Below, piece by piece: positions 6,315-13,354 of a stretch of 13,400 nt of DNA; within the stretch, counting starts at the first letter, position 1; each line of letters begins with the position of its first letter. Source of the DNA: Bacillota bacterium (GTDB taxonomy: Bacteria; Bacillota; Clostridia; Christensenellales; CAG-138); assembly GCA_023396535.1 (NCBI GenBank), contig JAEWWD010000245.1:1-13400 (forward strand), given 5' to 3'. Position numbers and translations under genes: made by a program. The notes below the pieces were generated by a model. The model saw nothing but the letters and a program-made list of their open reading frames with translations. It did no database searches and was not told the DNA's origin.

Positions 6315-6584
6315 CTAGAGCATACCGTCCCAATTCCCTATCAGAAGCAGCTTTTGCGCGCGCGAAAGCTGCTTTATTTGCGCCTCGCGCGCCTGCGCCT
6401 GAGAGCGGGTGGGAAAACGTTCCGCATACTGCAGCGCTACGGGCAGACGCCCGCGCGTATATTTTGCGCCGCGTCCGCTGTTGTGCAGCGCGATACGCGC
6501 CCGGATATCCGCCGCGTACCCGGTATACAGCGTTCCGTCGCCGCAGCGGACGATATATGTGTAATACTGTTTGTCCGTGTTCAT
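6315..6584 (-). CDS. GIY-YIG nuclease superfamily protein, UPF0213 (YhbQ/YazA-like)
   Basis: This 89-residue protein is nearly all one GIY-YIG domain. 'YTYIVRCGDGTLYTGYAADI' (8-27) carries the GIY and YIG-equivalent strands, Arg28/Arg30 with 'HNSGRGAKYTRGR' form the active-site face, and Glu67 in 'REAQIKQLSR' is the likely metal ligand. Length and motif order match the stand-alone UPF0213 group, whose members bind and may cut DNA; a repair role is possible but unproven. The ATG at 6584 has no clear Shine-Dalgarno sequence, and no other start is available in frame. The codons for residues 71-80 also form the stem of the opposing operon's terminator. Confidence 0.88.
   Translation of the reverse strand: MNTDKQYYTYIVRCGDGTLYTGYAADIRARIALHNSGRGAKYTRGRLPVALQYAERFPTRSQAQAREAQIKQLSRAQKLLLIGNWDGML
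6345..6379 (+). terminator. Terminator of the lipoprotein unit, inside the GIY-YIG gene
   Basis: AAGCAGCTTT (6345-6354) and AAAGCTGCTT (6365-6374) form a perfect 10-bp stem that can extend through the GC-rich loop, followed by TTTATTT. Read on the + strand this is a good intrinsic terminator, about 35 bases after the stop at 6311. It overlaps codons 71-80 of the convergent gene. On the - strand no T-run follows, so it should not stop that gene. Confidence 0.75.
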
Positions 6585-6652
6585 ACTTACATCGTATCAT
6601 GTGTTCTGACTCTATGCACGAGATAGGTAAAAACCCTCGACAAATTGTATGG

Positions 6653-6681
6653 TTGCCAGTTTGGCGGGGTTGCGGTAAAAT
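6653..6681 (+). promoter_or_regulatory. Sigma-A-type promoter for the asp23-like - fakA unit
   Basis: TTGCCA (6653-6658) and TAAAAT (6676-6681) are separated by 17 bases, about 75 bases before ATG 6758. The leader holds only a short CCGGC/GCCGG hairpin. Confidence 0.65.
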
Positions 6682-6757
6682 GTTTATACACTGTGGTCGC
6701 TCTTTGTTCTGTCCGGCTTGGCCGGGCGCATAGGTTTCATGAAAAGGAGGGACGGTT

Positions 6758-7111
6758 ATGTCTGTCGAGATGAGCAACGAGCTGGGCAAGATCATAATGA
6801 CCGAAGATCTTGTTGCCAGCATTGCAGGTTATGCGGCGTGCGAAAATTACGGCATCGTGGGCATGAGCTCGAAAAAGGCCTCCGATGCGATTATTGAGCT
6901 CATTAAAAAGGACAATCTCAAACGCGGTATCAAAGTGACCTCGGTTGGTCCGGGCGAGGTGGATATCGACCTTTACGTTATGTTGGAGTACGGTGTGTCA
7001 CTGTCCGCGGTCGCGCAGAACGCGCGGGACAACGTACGCTATCGCGTACAGGAAATGACGGGGCTCAGCGTGCATAACGTGAACATTTATGTGGAGGGCA
7101 TCCGCGTCTGA
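6758..7111 (+). CDS. Asp23/Gls24 family protein (YloU-like)
   Basis: The 117-residue protein has the family pattern: 'IIMTEDLVASIAGYAACE', 'YGIVGMSSK', the beta strand 'VDIDLYVMLEYGVSLSAVA' and the ending 'VQEMTGLSVHNVNIYVEGI'. Family members are cytoplasmic or membrane-associated and linked to cell-envelope or alkaline stress, but their molecular role is not settled. AAGGAGGG six bases upstream of ATG 6758 is an excellent ribosome site. It sits directly before fakA, as yloU precedes yloV in many Firmicutes, which suggests a conserved partnership in lipid or envelope metabolism. Confidence 0.92.
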   Translation: MSVEMSNELGKIIMTEDLVASIAGYAACENYGIVGMSSKKASDAIIELIKKDNLKRGIKVTSVGPGEVDIDLYVMLEYGVSLSAVAQNARDNVRYRVQEMTGLSVHNVNIYVEGIRV

Positions 7112-7165
7112 CGGGTGCCGCGCGTACATCGGCGTACCGTGTTTGCGTGTACGGCGGTGCGCGAT

Positions 7166-7171
7166 GGGAGG
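7166..7171 (+). promoter_or_regulatory. Ribosome binding site that sets a TTG start for fakA
   Basis: GGGAGG lies eight bases before the in-frame TTG at 7180. The next ATG (7189) would be 17 bases away, and the upstream GTG at 7147 has no comparable site. Confidence 0.6.
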
Positions 7172-7179
7172 AAACTGAT

Positions 7180-8814
7180 TTGGACGGTATGAAAATCAGC
7201 GGCGAACTGTTGAAGGATATGATATTTACAGGCGCCGCGCTGCTGGAGCGGAACAAGGCGCTCATCGATTCGCTCAATGTGTTCCCGGTCCCCGACGGCG
7301 ACACGGGAACCAACATGACGATGACCATGCAAAGCGCCATCAAGGAGATCAAAAACGCCGATTGCACGACGGTTACCTGCGTTGCAGACGCGCTGAGCCT
7401 GGGCGCCCTTAAAGGGGCGCGCGGCAATTCGGGCGTTATACTCTCACAGCTTTTTCGCGGCTTTTCCCGCGCGCTCAAGGGTGCGGAGGAAATGGACGCC
7501 GCAATGCTCGCCAACGCACTCGCCATGGGTACGGAGGCGGCCTACAAAGCGGTCATGAAGCCCAAGGAGGGCACCATGCTGACCGTTTCGCGCATGATCT
7601 CGGATGCCGCGGGGCAGCTCGTAGCCCGGGGCGCGAACGTGTACAACCTGCTTGACGCCATAGTGGAAGAAGGAGAGCGGGCGCTGCTGCTTACGCCGGA
7701 CCTGTTGCCGGTGTTGAAGGAAGCCGGAGTCGTCGATTCGGGCGGCAAGGGACTCGTCACGATTTACCGCGGGTTCAAACTGGCGCTGGACGGCGAGGAG
7801 ATCGGCGATTACGAGGAAGAAAAAGCAGCCCCGGCCATCGAAGAGGATGTACTCACGTTGGAAGACGTGGAGGAAATCCGCTTTACTTACTGTACGGAAT
7901 TCTTTGTAACGCATCTGTCCGAAGCTTTCCACGAGGAGGATGTGGATAAATTCCGCGAAAAGCTCACGCATATAGGCGATTCGGTCGTCGCCGCATATGA
8001 CGCGGGGATGGTCAAGGTGCACGTGCATACCAATTCCCCGGGCAAAGCGCTGCAGTTCGCGCTGCGTCTGGGCGAGATCGACAAGGTCAAAATAGAGAAC
8101 ATGCGCGAACAGAACCGCGAAATACAGGCGCAGCGCAAGTCGAACGAGCGCGAATACGCCATGGTCGCGGTGGCGTCCGGCACGGGCGTGGGAGGCGTGT
8201 TCCAGGATCTTGCGGTCGATGCGCTGGTGCAGGGCGGTCAGACAATGAACCCCAGCATCGACGACATCAAGAAATCCATATTCAAGGTCAACGCGCGCAA
8301 CGTGTTCGTGCTGCCCAACAACAGCAACATCATACTTGCGGCGCAGCAGGCCGCCGAACTTTCGGATTGCAATGTCGTGGTCATTCCCTCTAAGACGATA
8401 CCGCAGGGCATTGCCGCCGCGATGGCGTTCCATCCGGATCTTACGCCGGAGGATAACAAGTCCCGCATGCTGGAAGCCATAAGCAAGGTCATTTCAGGTT
8501 CCGTCACGTATGCGGTGCGCGATACGTCCTTCAATGGCACCAAAATCCGCAAGGACGATATGATCGGCATGATGGACGGCGACATTGTGGCGGTGGATGA
8601 GAGCATACAGGGCGTTTCGCTCAAACTGCTGAAAACAATGCTGGAAAAGAACGGCCAAAGCGACTGCATAGTAACCATTTTCTACGGCGAAAGTATGCAG
8701 GCCGCTACCGCTCAGGAGCTTGTGGATGCGCTGCAGCAGGAGTATCCGGATGTGGAATTCATCGTGGAAGAGGGCGGGCAGCCCATCTACTATTACTATT
8801 TCTCGGTGGAATAA
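7180..8814 (+). CDS. fakA: Fatty acid kinase subunit FakA (DAK2/DhaL-domain protein, YloV)
   Basis: FakA supplies the ATP site that phosphorylates fatty acids held by FakB, feeding exogenous fatty acids into phospholipid synthesis. The 544-residue product (from TTG 7180) has the DhaL domain at about 8-200, with 'NVFPVPDGDTGTNM' (33-46, metal-binding Asp residues) and 'ALKGARGNSGVILSQ' (76-90). The middle domain has Cys238 in 'TYCTEFFV' and His281/His283 in 'VHVHTNSPG', matching the zinc-site Cys and two His known in Staphylococcus FakA. The C-terminal domain (about 325-544) would contact FakB. No fakB (DegV-family) gene is in the window. It follows the asp23-like gene by 68 bases and is closed by the terminator at 8835-8874. 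Some annotations may use GTG 7147 or ATG 7189 as the start. Confidence 0.93.
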   Translation: MDGMKISGELLKDMIFTGAALLERNKALIDSLNVFPVPDGDTGTNMTMTMQSAIKEIKNADCTTVTCVADALSLGALKGARGNSGVILSQLFRGFSRALKGAEEMDAAMLANALAMGTEAAYKAVMKPKEGTMLTVSRMISDAAGQLVARGANVYNLLDAIVEEGERALLLTPDLLPVLKEAGVVDSGGKGLVTIYRGFKLALDGEEIGDYEEEKAAPAIEEDVLTLEDVEEIRFTYCTEFFVTHLSEAFHEEDVDKFREKLTHIGDSVVAAYDAGMVKVHVHTNSPGKALQFALRLGEIDKVKIENMREQNREIQAQRKSNEREYAMVAVASGTGVGGVFQDLAVDALVQGGQTMNPSIDDIKKSIFKVNARNVFVLPNNSNIILAAQQAAELSDCNVVVIPSKTIPQGIAAAMAFHPDLTPEDNKSRMLEAISKVISGSVTYAVRDTSFNGTKIRKDDMIGMMDGDIVAVDESIQGVSLKLLKTMLEKNGQSDCIVTIFYGESMQAATAQELVDALQQEYPDVEFIVEEGGQPIYYYYFSVE

Positions 8815-8834
8815 TTTTCAATTTATTTTTATGC

Positions 8835-8874
8835 TGCCCGCACTGCGCAATGACGCGATGCGGGCAATATTTTT
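8835..8874 (+). terminator. Rho-independent terminator after fakA
   Basis: TGCCCGCA (8835-8842) pairs with TGCGGGCA (8859-8866), with a smaller GCG/CGC inner pairing, and is followed by ATATTTTT. It separates fakA from recG. Read-through is possible because I find no strong promoter in the short gap before recG. Confidence 0.75.
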
Positions 8875-8912
8875 AAAGTATGCTGTTTTAATAAAGCGGG
8901 AGGCGAATGGAC

Positions 8913-10928
8913 ATGCTGCAGGAATCTGTTGCGATGCTCAAGGGCGTGGGCGCGAGCAGGGCCGCCGCCTTCGAGCGGCTGTCCATCCGAACGCTTTCGG
9001 ACCTGCTGTATTTCATGCCGCGCGAATATCAGGATTTTTCCGCCGTACGCGAGGCGGGCTCGCTTATGCACGGCGAGCTTGCCGCACTGCGTCTGACCAT
9101 CGTACAGGAGCCGAGGCTGCTGCGCCCGTCAAGGGGGCTGCAGCTTGTCGCGGCGACTGCGCAGGATGAAACAGGCAGGCTGCAGCTTGTATGGTATAAC
9201 CAGCCTTATCGAAAAAATCAAATTCGGGCCGGACAGACCAGCGTATTCTGCGGCAAGGCGGACAGAAGCCGGGGGCTGAAGCTCGTCAACCCCGCCGTGA
9301 TGGACGAGCCGCCCGGTATACTGCCCGTATATCCGCTTGTGCAGGGGCTTTCGCAATACCAGGTGCGCGATGCCGTGGAGAAGGCGCTTCGGCGAGCGGA
9401 GGGTGCGATAACGGATACGCTGCCCGCCGCTTTTCGTGCGCAGCACGGGCTTGTCGGGTTGGCGCAAGCGATTTGCGACGTGCATTTTCCCAAAGATATG
9501 CCGTCGCTCGCCGATGCGCGGCGGAGGCTTTCCTTTGAAGATATGCTGTATTACCTGCTGGCCATCGCGCTGCTCAAACGGGAACGGCTGGGCAGGGCGG
9601 GAGTTGCGTATGATACCGCAGGCATACGCGAGGACTTCATCGGCGGCCTGCCGTTTCCTCTTACGGGCGCGCAGGAGCGCGTATTAAAGGAAATAGAAGC
9701 GGATATGGGGCGTGAACGGCCCATGAACCGTCTGATACAGGGCGACGTGGGCTCCGGCAAAACGGTGCTTGCTTTCTATGCCCTTCTGGTTGCGGCGAAG
9801 AACGGGTATCAGGGCGCGCTGATGGCGCCTACAGAGATACTTGCGCTGCAGCATTACACGCATTTGCAGAGCATGTTTGGCGATTCCGTCTGCCTGCTGC
9901 GCGGAGGCATGGGTAAAAAGGAGCGGGAGTCCGTCTACGCGCGCATTCAATCGGGCGAGGCGTTGGTAGCGGTGGGTACGCACGCCCTGCTGCAATCCGG
10001 GCTTGCGTTCAACAGGCTTGGCCTTGTTATTACGGATGAGCAGCATCGTTTCGGCGTACGGCAGCGCGCGCAGATCGCCAATAAAAGCGAGAAAATGCCG
10101 GATGTGCTCATTATGAGCGCGACTCCCATCCCACGGACGCTGACTATGCTGCTTTACGGCGATCTGGATCTATCCGTTCTGGACGAACTTCCGCCGGGGC
10201 GGCAGCCTGTGATGACACGGCTGGTACCGGAAGAGCGCCGGGACGATATGTACCGTTTTGTCCAAAAGCAGGCGCAGGAAGGCAGGCAGGCGTATGTCGT
10301 GTGCCCGCTGGTGGAGCATTCGGACGCTGTGGAAGTAAAAAGCGCGCAGGAGGTATACGAGGAACTCGCCGGATTGCTGCCTGACCTGTCCATCGCGCTG
10401 CTGCACGGGCGCATGGCGGCGGTCAAAAAGGAGCAGACCATTGAGGCGTTCCGCCGTGGAGAACTGCAGGTGCTCGTATCCACCACGGTGGTAGAAGTGG
10501 GTGTGGATGTGCCAAACGCCACTGTAATGGTGATAGAAAACGCGGACAGGTTCGGGCTCGCGCAATTGCACCAGTTGCGCGGGCGCGTGGGCAGGGGCGC
10601 AAGCCAATCCTTCTGCTTCCTGCTTGGGGATACGGCGGGAGAAGTCGCGGCGAAACGGCTGGAGATTATGACGAAGACCAACGACGGCTTTCTCGTCGCG
10701 CAGCGCGATTTGGAACTGCGCGGCCCCGGAGAATTCCTGGGCACCCGTCAGCATGGCATGGACGAGCTCCATGCGGCGCAGATGGCGACGGACATGGACG
10801 TCCTGTTTGAAGCGCAGCGCGCCGCGCAGTCGCTGATGGAAGCCGGAGAGACACTGGAGAACGCGTCCATATTTGCCCGCGCGTGGGAATTGTATAGATT
10901 GCGTATGCGTGAAATCGCGAACAATTAG
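8913..10928 (+). CDS. recG: ATP-dependent DNA helicase RecG
   Basis: RecG is a double-strand translocase that reverses stalled forks and processes branched recombination intermediates. The 671-residue product has the N-terminal wedge/OB region ('LKGVGASRAAAFERLSI', 'DLLYFMPREYQD'). The helicase core follows: Walker A 'GDVGSGKT' (277-284), 'MAPTEILALQH', the DEQH box (375-378), 'SATPIPRTL' (402-410), 'STTVVEVGVDVPNA' and 'QLHQLRGRVGRG' (motif VI, ending near 562). It closes with the RecG-specific 'RDLELRGPGEFLGTRQHG'. Length is normal and all motifs are intact. GGGAGG at 8898-8903 is nine bases from ATG 8913 but only three from ATG 8907, so I prefer 8913; 8907 adds two residues. It follows fakA, a common Firmicutes order, and has its own terminator. 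Confidence 0.96.
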   Translation: MLQESVAMLKGVGASRAAAFERLSIRTLSDLLYFMPREYQDFSAVREAGSLMHGELAALRLTIVQEPRLLRPSRGLQLVAATAQDETGRLQLVWYNQPYRKNQIRAGQTSVFCGKADRSRGLKLVNPAVMDEPPGILPVYPLVQGLSQYQVRDAVEKALRRAEGAITDTLPAAFRAQHGLVGLAQAICDVHFPKDMPSLADARRRLSFEDMLYYLLAIALLKRERLGRAGVAYDTAGIREDFIGGLPFPLTGAQERVLKEIEADMGRERPMNRLIQGDVGSGKTVLAFYALLVAAKNGYQGALMAPTEILALQHYTHLQSMFGDSVCLLRGGMGKKERESVYARIQSGEALVAVGTHALLQSGLAFNRLGLVITDEQHRFGVRQRAQIANKSEKMPDVLIMSATPIPRTLTMLLYGDLDLSVLDELPPGRQPVMTRLVPEERRDDMYRFVQKQAQEGRQAYVVCPLVEHSDAVEVKSAQEVYEELAGLLPDLSIALLHGRMAAVKKEQTIEAFRRGELQVLVSTTVVEVGVDVPNATVMVIENADRFGLAQLHQLRGRVGRGASQSFCFLLGDTAGEVAAKRLEIMTKTNDGFLVAQRDLELRGPGEFLGTRQHGMDELHAAQMATDMDVLFEAQRAAQSLMEAGETLENASIFARAWELYRLRMREIANN

Positions 10929-10982
10929 CCCGGCTTATCGAACGGGCGGGCTGTACATACCGGCTATTCATTTAATTTTTTT

Positions 10983-11017
10983 AAACATGCATGCTATCCG
11001 CGCATGCGTGTTTTTTT
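10983..11017 (+). terminator. Rho-independent terminator after recG
   Basis: AAACATGCATGC (10983-10994) pairs with GCATGCGTGTTT (11002-11013) with one G-U pair and a 7-base loop, followed by seven T residues (11011-11017). It isolates recG from the spore-protein genes. The 145 bases after it hold the leader of the first SASP gene. I looked there for a sigma-G promoter and found no clean match. Confidence 0.88.
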
Positions 11018-11162
11018 GTTACACAAAATAATATTAATGAAGGCATTCATACGGGTCGGATATTTTGAAACAAAAGCATGCAGAGATTACAACAGATTCC
11101 AGTCATAGATTCTATATGTCGGGGCAAATTAACACCACAACACAAGGAAAGGAGAAAAAACA

Positions 11163-11357
11163 GTGGCACGAAACAGCGCGCTGATCCCCGAGTCTAAAAC
11201 GGCTCTGAATCAATTTAAGTCTGAAGTTGCCTCTTTCTTGAACATTAACCTCAAGCAGGGCTACAATGGCGATTTGACTTCCCGTGAAGCGGGCTCCATC
11301 GGCGGCGAAATGGTGAAGCGCATGATCGCTTACGCCGAACAAAACATGCCTAAGTAA
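11163..11357 (+). CDS. Alpha/beta-type small acid-soluble spore protein, copy 1
   Basis: SASPs of this type coat spore DNA, shift it towards an A-like form and protect it from UV and heat. They are degraded on germination by the protease GPR. This 64-residue copy carries the family's two conserved blocks: 'QFKSEVASFL' (17-26, containing the GPR-site region) and 'GDLTSREAGSIGGEMVKRMI', followed by the 'YAEQNMP' end. It starts with GTG after AAGGAGA. It is the most diverged of the three copies outside the C-terminal half. The second Glu usual in the GPR recognition stretch is Phe25 here. Confidence 0.95.
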   Translation: MARNSALIPESKTALNQFKSEVASFLNINLKQGYNGDLTSREAGSIGGEMVKRMIAYAEQNMPK

Positions 11358-11374
11358 AATCCCCATCAATACGT

Positions 11375-11417
11375 GAAGGCGCTGCCCCGCAGGGGTTTCG
11401 CCCTGTGGGCAGCCTTC
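11375..11417 (+). other. Intergenic hairpin between SASP copies 1 and 2
   Basis: A long imperfect stem (GAAGGC...GCCTTC outside, CTGCCC/GGGCAG and GCAGGG/CCCTGT inside) with a GTTTCG loop and two small bulges. No T-run follows, so it is more likely a processing or stability element than a full terminator. A related but degraded copy lies at 11668-11708. Confidence 0.55.
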
Positions 11418-11445
11418 TATAAATACGAAAGAAAGGAGTATTTTT

Positions 11446-11649
11446 ATGGCGAGCAACAACAGCAATCAGACTCTTATTCCCGAGGCCAAGGCCAAGCTGT
11501 ATCAGTTCAAGACCGAAGTGGCGTCTTCTCTGAACGTCAACCTCAAGCAGGGCTACAACGGCGACTTGACTTCCCGTGAGGCCGGCTCCATCGGCGGCGA
11601 AATGGTCAAACGCATGATCGCGTATGCCGAGCAGAACATGCCTCAGTAA
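11446..11649 (+). CDS. Alpha/beta-type small acid-soluble spore protein, copy 2
   Basis: This 67-residue SASP has a short Asn/Ser-rich N-terminus (MASNNSNQ), then 'FKTEVASSLNVNLKQGYNG' and the DNA-binding C-terminal block ending 'AYAEQNMPQ'. The C-terminal half is identical to copy 1 at the protein level from the 'LKQGYNG' motif to 'AEQNMP'. AAAGGAG lies six bases upstream of ATG 11446. By my count it differs from copy 3 at about 17 of the 201 aligned bases, which points to a recent tandem duplication or gene conversion. Confidence 0.95.
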   Translation: MASNNSNQTLIPEAKAKLYQFKTEVASSLNVNLKQGYNGDLTSREAGSIGGEMVKRMIAYAEQNMPQ

Positions 11650-11667
11650 AATCATTATCCAGCAAAT

Positions 11668-11708
11668 GAAGGCGTTTTCCGCAGGGGTTCGCTTCTGTGA
11701 GAGCCTTC
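11668..11708 (+). other. Intergenic hairpin between SASP copies 2 and 3
   Basis: GAAGGC (11668-11673) pairs with GCCTTC (11703-11708), and CGCAG pairs with CTGTG inside with one G-U pair. It keeps the same outer stem as the hairpin at 11375-11417 but with a weaker middle, as expected if the spacer was duplicated with the gene and then decayed. Confidence 0.5.
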
Positions 11709-11737
11709 TATGAACCTGAAAGAAAGGAGTTGTTATT

Positions 11738-11986
11738 ATGGCGAGCAACAGCAGCAATCAGAGTCTTATTCCCGAGGCCAAGGCCAAACTGAATCAGTTC
11801 AAGACCGAAGTAGCGTCCTCTCTGGGCGTCAACCTCAAGCAGGGCTACAACGGCGACTTGACTTCCCGCGAGGCCGGGTCCATCGGCGGCGAAATGGTCA
11901 AACGTATGATTGCGTATGCCGAGCAGTCCATGCCCAACAGCGGCGTAGGCGGCACGAGCGGCACCGGCGGAAGTTCGATGCGCTAA
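11738..11986 (+). CDS. Alpha/beta-type small acid-soluble spore protein, copy 3, with Gly/Ser tail
   Basis: This 82-residue SASP matches copy 2 through 'AYAEQSMP' and then carries an extra Gly/Ser/Thr tail (NSGVGGTSGTGGSSMR), unlike the other two copies. It has 'SLGVNLKQG', closer to the family's usual 'LGV' than copies 1 and 2. AAAGGAG precedes ATG 11738 at a normal spacing. The tail could come from read-through into former spacer after the duplication, or have a functional role; the sequence does not decide. Confidence 0.94.
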   Translation: MASNSSNQSLIPEAKAKLNQFKTEVASSLGVNLKQGYNGDLTSREAGSIGGEMVKRMIAYAEQSMPNSGVGGTSGTGGSSMR

Positions 11987-12008
11987 CGCGTAGCGGTTAA
12001 AAACAAAA

Positions 12009-12044
12009 ACGAGGGCGGTTTTTATCGCCCTCGTCTGTTGTTTT
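12009..12044. terminator. Bidirectional terminator between SASP copy 3 and the amidase
   Basis: ACGAGGGCG (12009-12017) pairs perfectly with CGCCCTCGT (12026-12034). On the + strand it is followed by CTGTTGTTTT. On the - strand it is followed by TTTTTGTTTTT, the better T-tract. It ends both the SASP array and the convergent amidase gene. Confidence 0.88.
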
Positions 12045-12054
12045 AAATATTATT

Positions 12055-13032
12055 TTAATTTTCAAAATAGGCGACAAGTCCGTTATAAAGCCCGACAGCG
12101 CATGCTTGCTGATAATAGCTGCGGTTGAGCCGCACATCTTCCGTCGGATTGGATAAGTAACCGAGTTCGGCTGTCACAACGGGGCTTTCCGACCAATTAA
12201 ATCCGGTCTGGTCCGCTCTGTATACTACGGAAAGCGCTTTTGCGCCGGTAGCGTCGCTTATGCTTTTCAGGGCAAACTCGGCGAACAGCGCGCTGTTTTC
12301 AGCGATATCCGGGGCGTTCTTTGTGGAAGGCGCAAGTATATGGATGCCGGAAATAGTGCTATCCTTACTGAAATCACAGTGGATGCGAACCCAGCAATCC
12401 ACTTCCGAGTCGTTCATAAGCTGCGCCCGCTCTGCGTTCGACAAGTGAACGTCGTTTTGCGTTCGCGTCATGATAACGACGGCGCCCGCATCCTCCAGAA
12501 GGGATTTCAGCTTTTTTGCGATAATCAGTGCAATTTCATATTCAGGTACGCCTGTTTTTACGCCGGTCGCCCCCGCGCTCATGCGCGCTTTTGTGCGAAG
12601 GGAACCCGGGGATATGGGTTCATAGGCGTTATCCGGCGTAAGTTGGTGCCCGGCGTCTATGCCGATACGCTTGCCCGTAAGCGTATCTGAATAGATCTGG
12701 CCCGCATGGGAGGCGGGAGCCTTTTCCTGCTGCAATTCGCTGTTGAACAGGCGTATGGTGGTCTTTCCACAAATTCCGTCGGCAGTGAGCCCCAGCTTTG
12801 TTTGCAGTTTGCGTACGGCGGCCGCCGTTTGCTGACCGTAGAGGCCGTCTGCTTCTCCGTCGTACAACGCAAGCTCGTTAAGATTCTGCTGCAGCAATCT
12901 TACGTTTTCCCCATGGGAGCCAATATGCATGGGAGAAGAGGCAAGAGGAGTTAACGCCTGCGCGGCGGCGGTTGTAACGAACAGCAGCACAACCGCTGTG
13001 ACGACGGATATTACGCGTTTTACGATACGCAC
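12055..13032 (-). CDS. Secreted N-acetylmuramoyl-L-alanine amidase (PG_binding_1 + Amidase_3)
   Basis: The enzyme cleaves the bond between N-acetylmuramic acid and the stem peptide of peptidoglycan. The 325-residue product has a signal peptide (1-26, basic start, hydrophobic core, cleavage probably after 'AQA'). A PG_binding_1 repeat spans about 36-97 ('GENVRLLQQNLNELALYDG', 'GLYGQQTAAAVRKLQ', 'DGICGKTTIRLF'), followed by the Amidase_3 catalytic domain (about 121-323). Likely zinc ligands are His129 in 'GIDAGHQ', Glu164 in 'VPEYEIAL' and His218 in 'RIHCD', and Glu289 in 'TAELGYLSNP' is the catalytic acid. The start is GTG 13032, preceded by AAGGAGG at a 6-base spacing. Its place beside spore-protein genes hints at a sporulation or germination role, but its promoter looks like a vegetative one, so ordinary wall turnover is equally possible. 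Confidence 0.94.
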   Translation of the reverse strand: MRIVKRVISVVTAVVLLFVTTAAAQALTPLASSPMHIGSHGENVRLLQQNLNELALYDGEADGLYGQQTAAAVRKLQTKLGLTADGICGKTTIRLFNSELQQEKAPASHAGQIYSDTLTGKRIGIDAGHQLTPDNAYEPISPGSLRTKARMSAGATGVKTGVPEYEIALIIAKKLKSLLEDAGAVVIMTRTQNDVHLSNAERAQLMNDSEVDCWVRIHCDFSKDSTISGIHILAPSTKNAPDIAENSALFAEFALKSISDATGAKALSVVYRADQTGFNWSESPVVTAELGYLSNPTEDVRLNRSYYQQACAVGLYNGLVAYFEN

Positions 13033-13094
13033 AGCGAGCCTCCTTCCCGTTTGTTATCCCATGGGCGAATGGAAACCTCCAAAGCCTGTAAAGT

Positions 13095-13123
13095 ATTTTA
13101 TCATTCCGTAATCGAATTGTCAT
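13095..13123 (-). promoter_or_regulatory. Extended -10 promoter for the amidase
   Basis: On the - strand ATGACA (13123-13118) and TAAAAT (13100-13095) are 17 bases apart, with TG one base before the -10. It lies about 60 bases upstream of the GTG start. Confidence 0.55.
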
Positions 13124-13229
13124 GCATAAAGCATAAACAAACTGTTAATTCGGGAGCGATGTTATTGAAATCAAGCCGCAGAAAGGCAAATCGGGGCAAT
13201 ATACATATATGCGAACTTGCCGCATGGCA

Positions 13230-13258
13230 TTGACGCGATTGACACAGACCATTATAAT
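13230..13258 (+). promoter_or_regulatory. Near-consensus sigma-A promoter for the right-edge gene
   Basis: TTGACG (13230-13235) and a perfect TATAAT (13253-13258) are separated by exactly 17 bases, the best promoter in the window. Transcription should start near 13265, giving a leader of about 90 bases. The stretch between this promoter and the divergent amidase promoter (13124-13229) shows nothing else I can support. Confidence 0.75.
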
Positions 13259-13303
13259 ACATAAAATAGCGGACTGCATCCGGGTCCCCATTCGCTCGCC
13301 GGT

Positions 13304-13319
13304 CGGGCGCTGCCGCCCG
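13304..13319 (+). other. Leader hairpin before the right-edge gene
   Basis: CGGGCG and CGCCCG form a 6-bp GC stem with a 4-base loop in the 5' leader, about 20 bases before the AAGGAGG ribosome site. No T-run follows. It may stabilise the message. Confidence 0.3.
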
Positions 13320-13354
13320 GTATTGAGCACCGACATCAAGGAGGATGTTTCCAA

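Larger units (their letters stand above)
11163..11986 (+). repeat. Tandem array of three SASP paralogues with related spacers
   Basis: Three homologous genes in the same direction are separated by about 88-base spacers that share a hairpin (GAAGGC...GCCTTC) and a GAAAGAAAGGAG ribosome-site block. Copies 2 and 3 are much closer to each other than to copy 1, so the array probably grew by unequal exchange. Confidence 0.85.

Noticed and set aside
7444..8433. A 329-codon open frame on the - strand opposite fakA
   Set aside because: It lies entirely antisense to a gene with intact conserved motifs, and its own translation has no recognisable pattern.
11018..11162. Possible sigma-G promoter upstream of the first SASP gene
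   Set aside because: CATACGG and CATAGAT resemble the -10 motif, but neither has a matching -35 at the right distance. A promoter must exist, but I cannot place it.
13159..13233. A 24-codon frame between the amidase and the right-edge gene
   Set aside because: The purine-rich sequence is too close to its ATG, the frame ends inside the -35 element, and the peptide has no recognisable feature.
13239..13244. A perfect TTGACA close to the TATAAT at 13253
   Set aside because: The spacing is only 8 bases. TTGACG at 13230 has the correct 17-base spacing.
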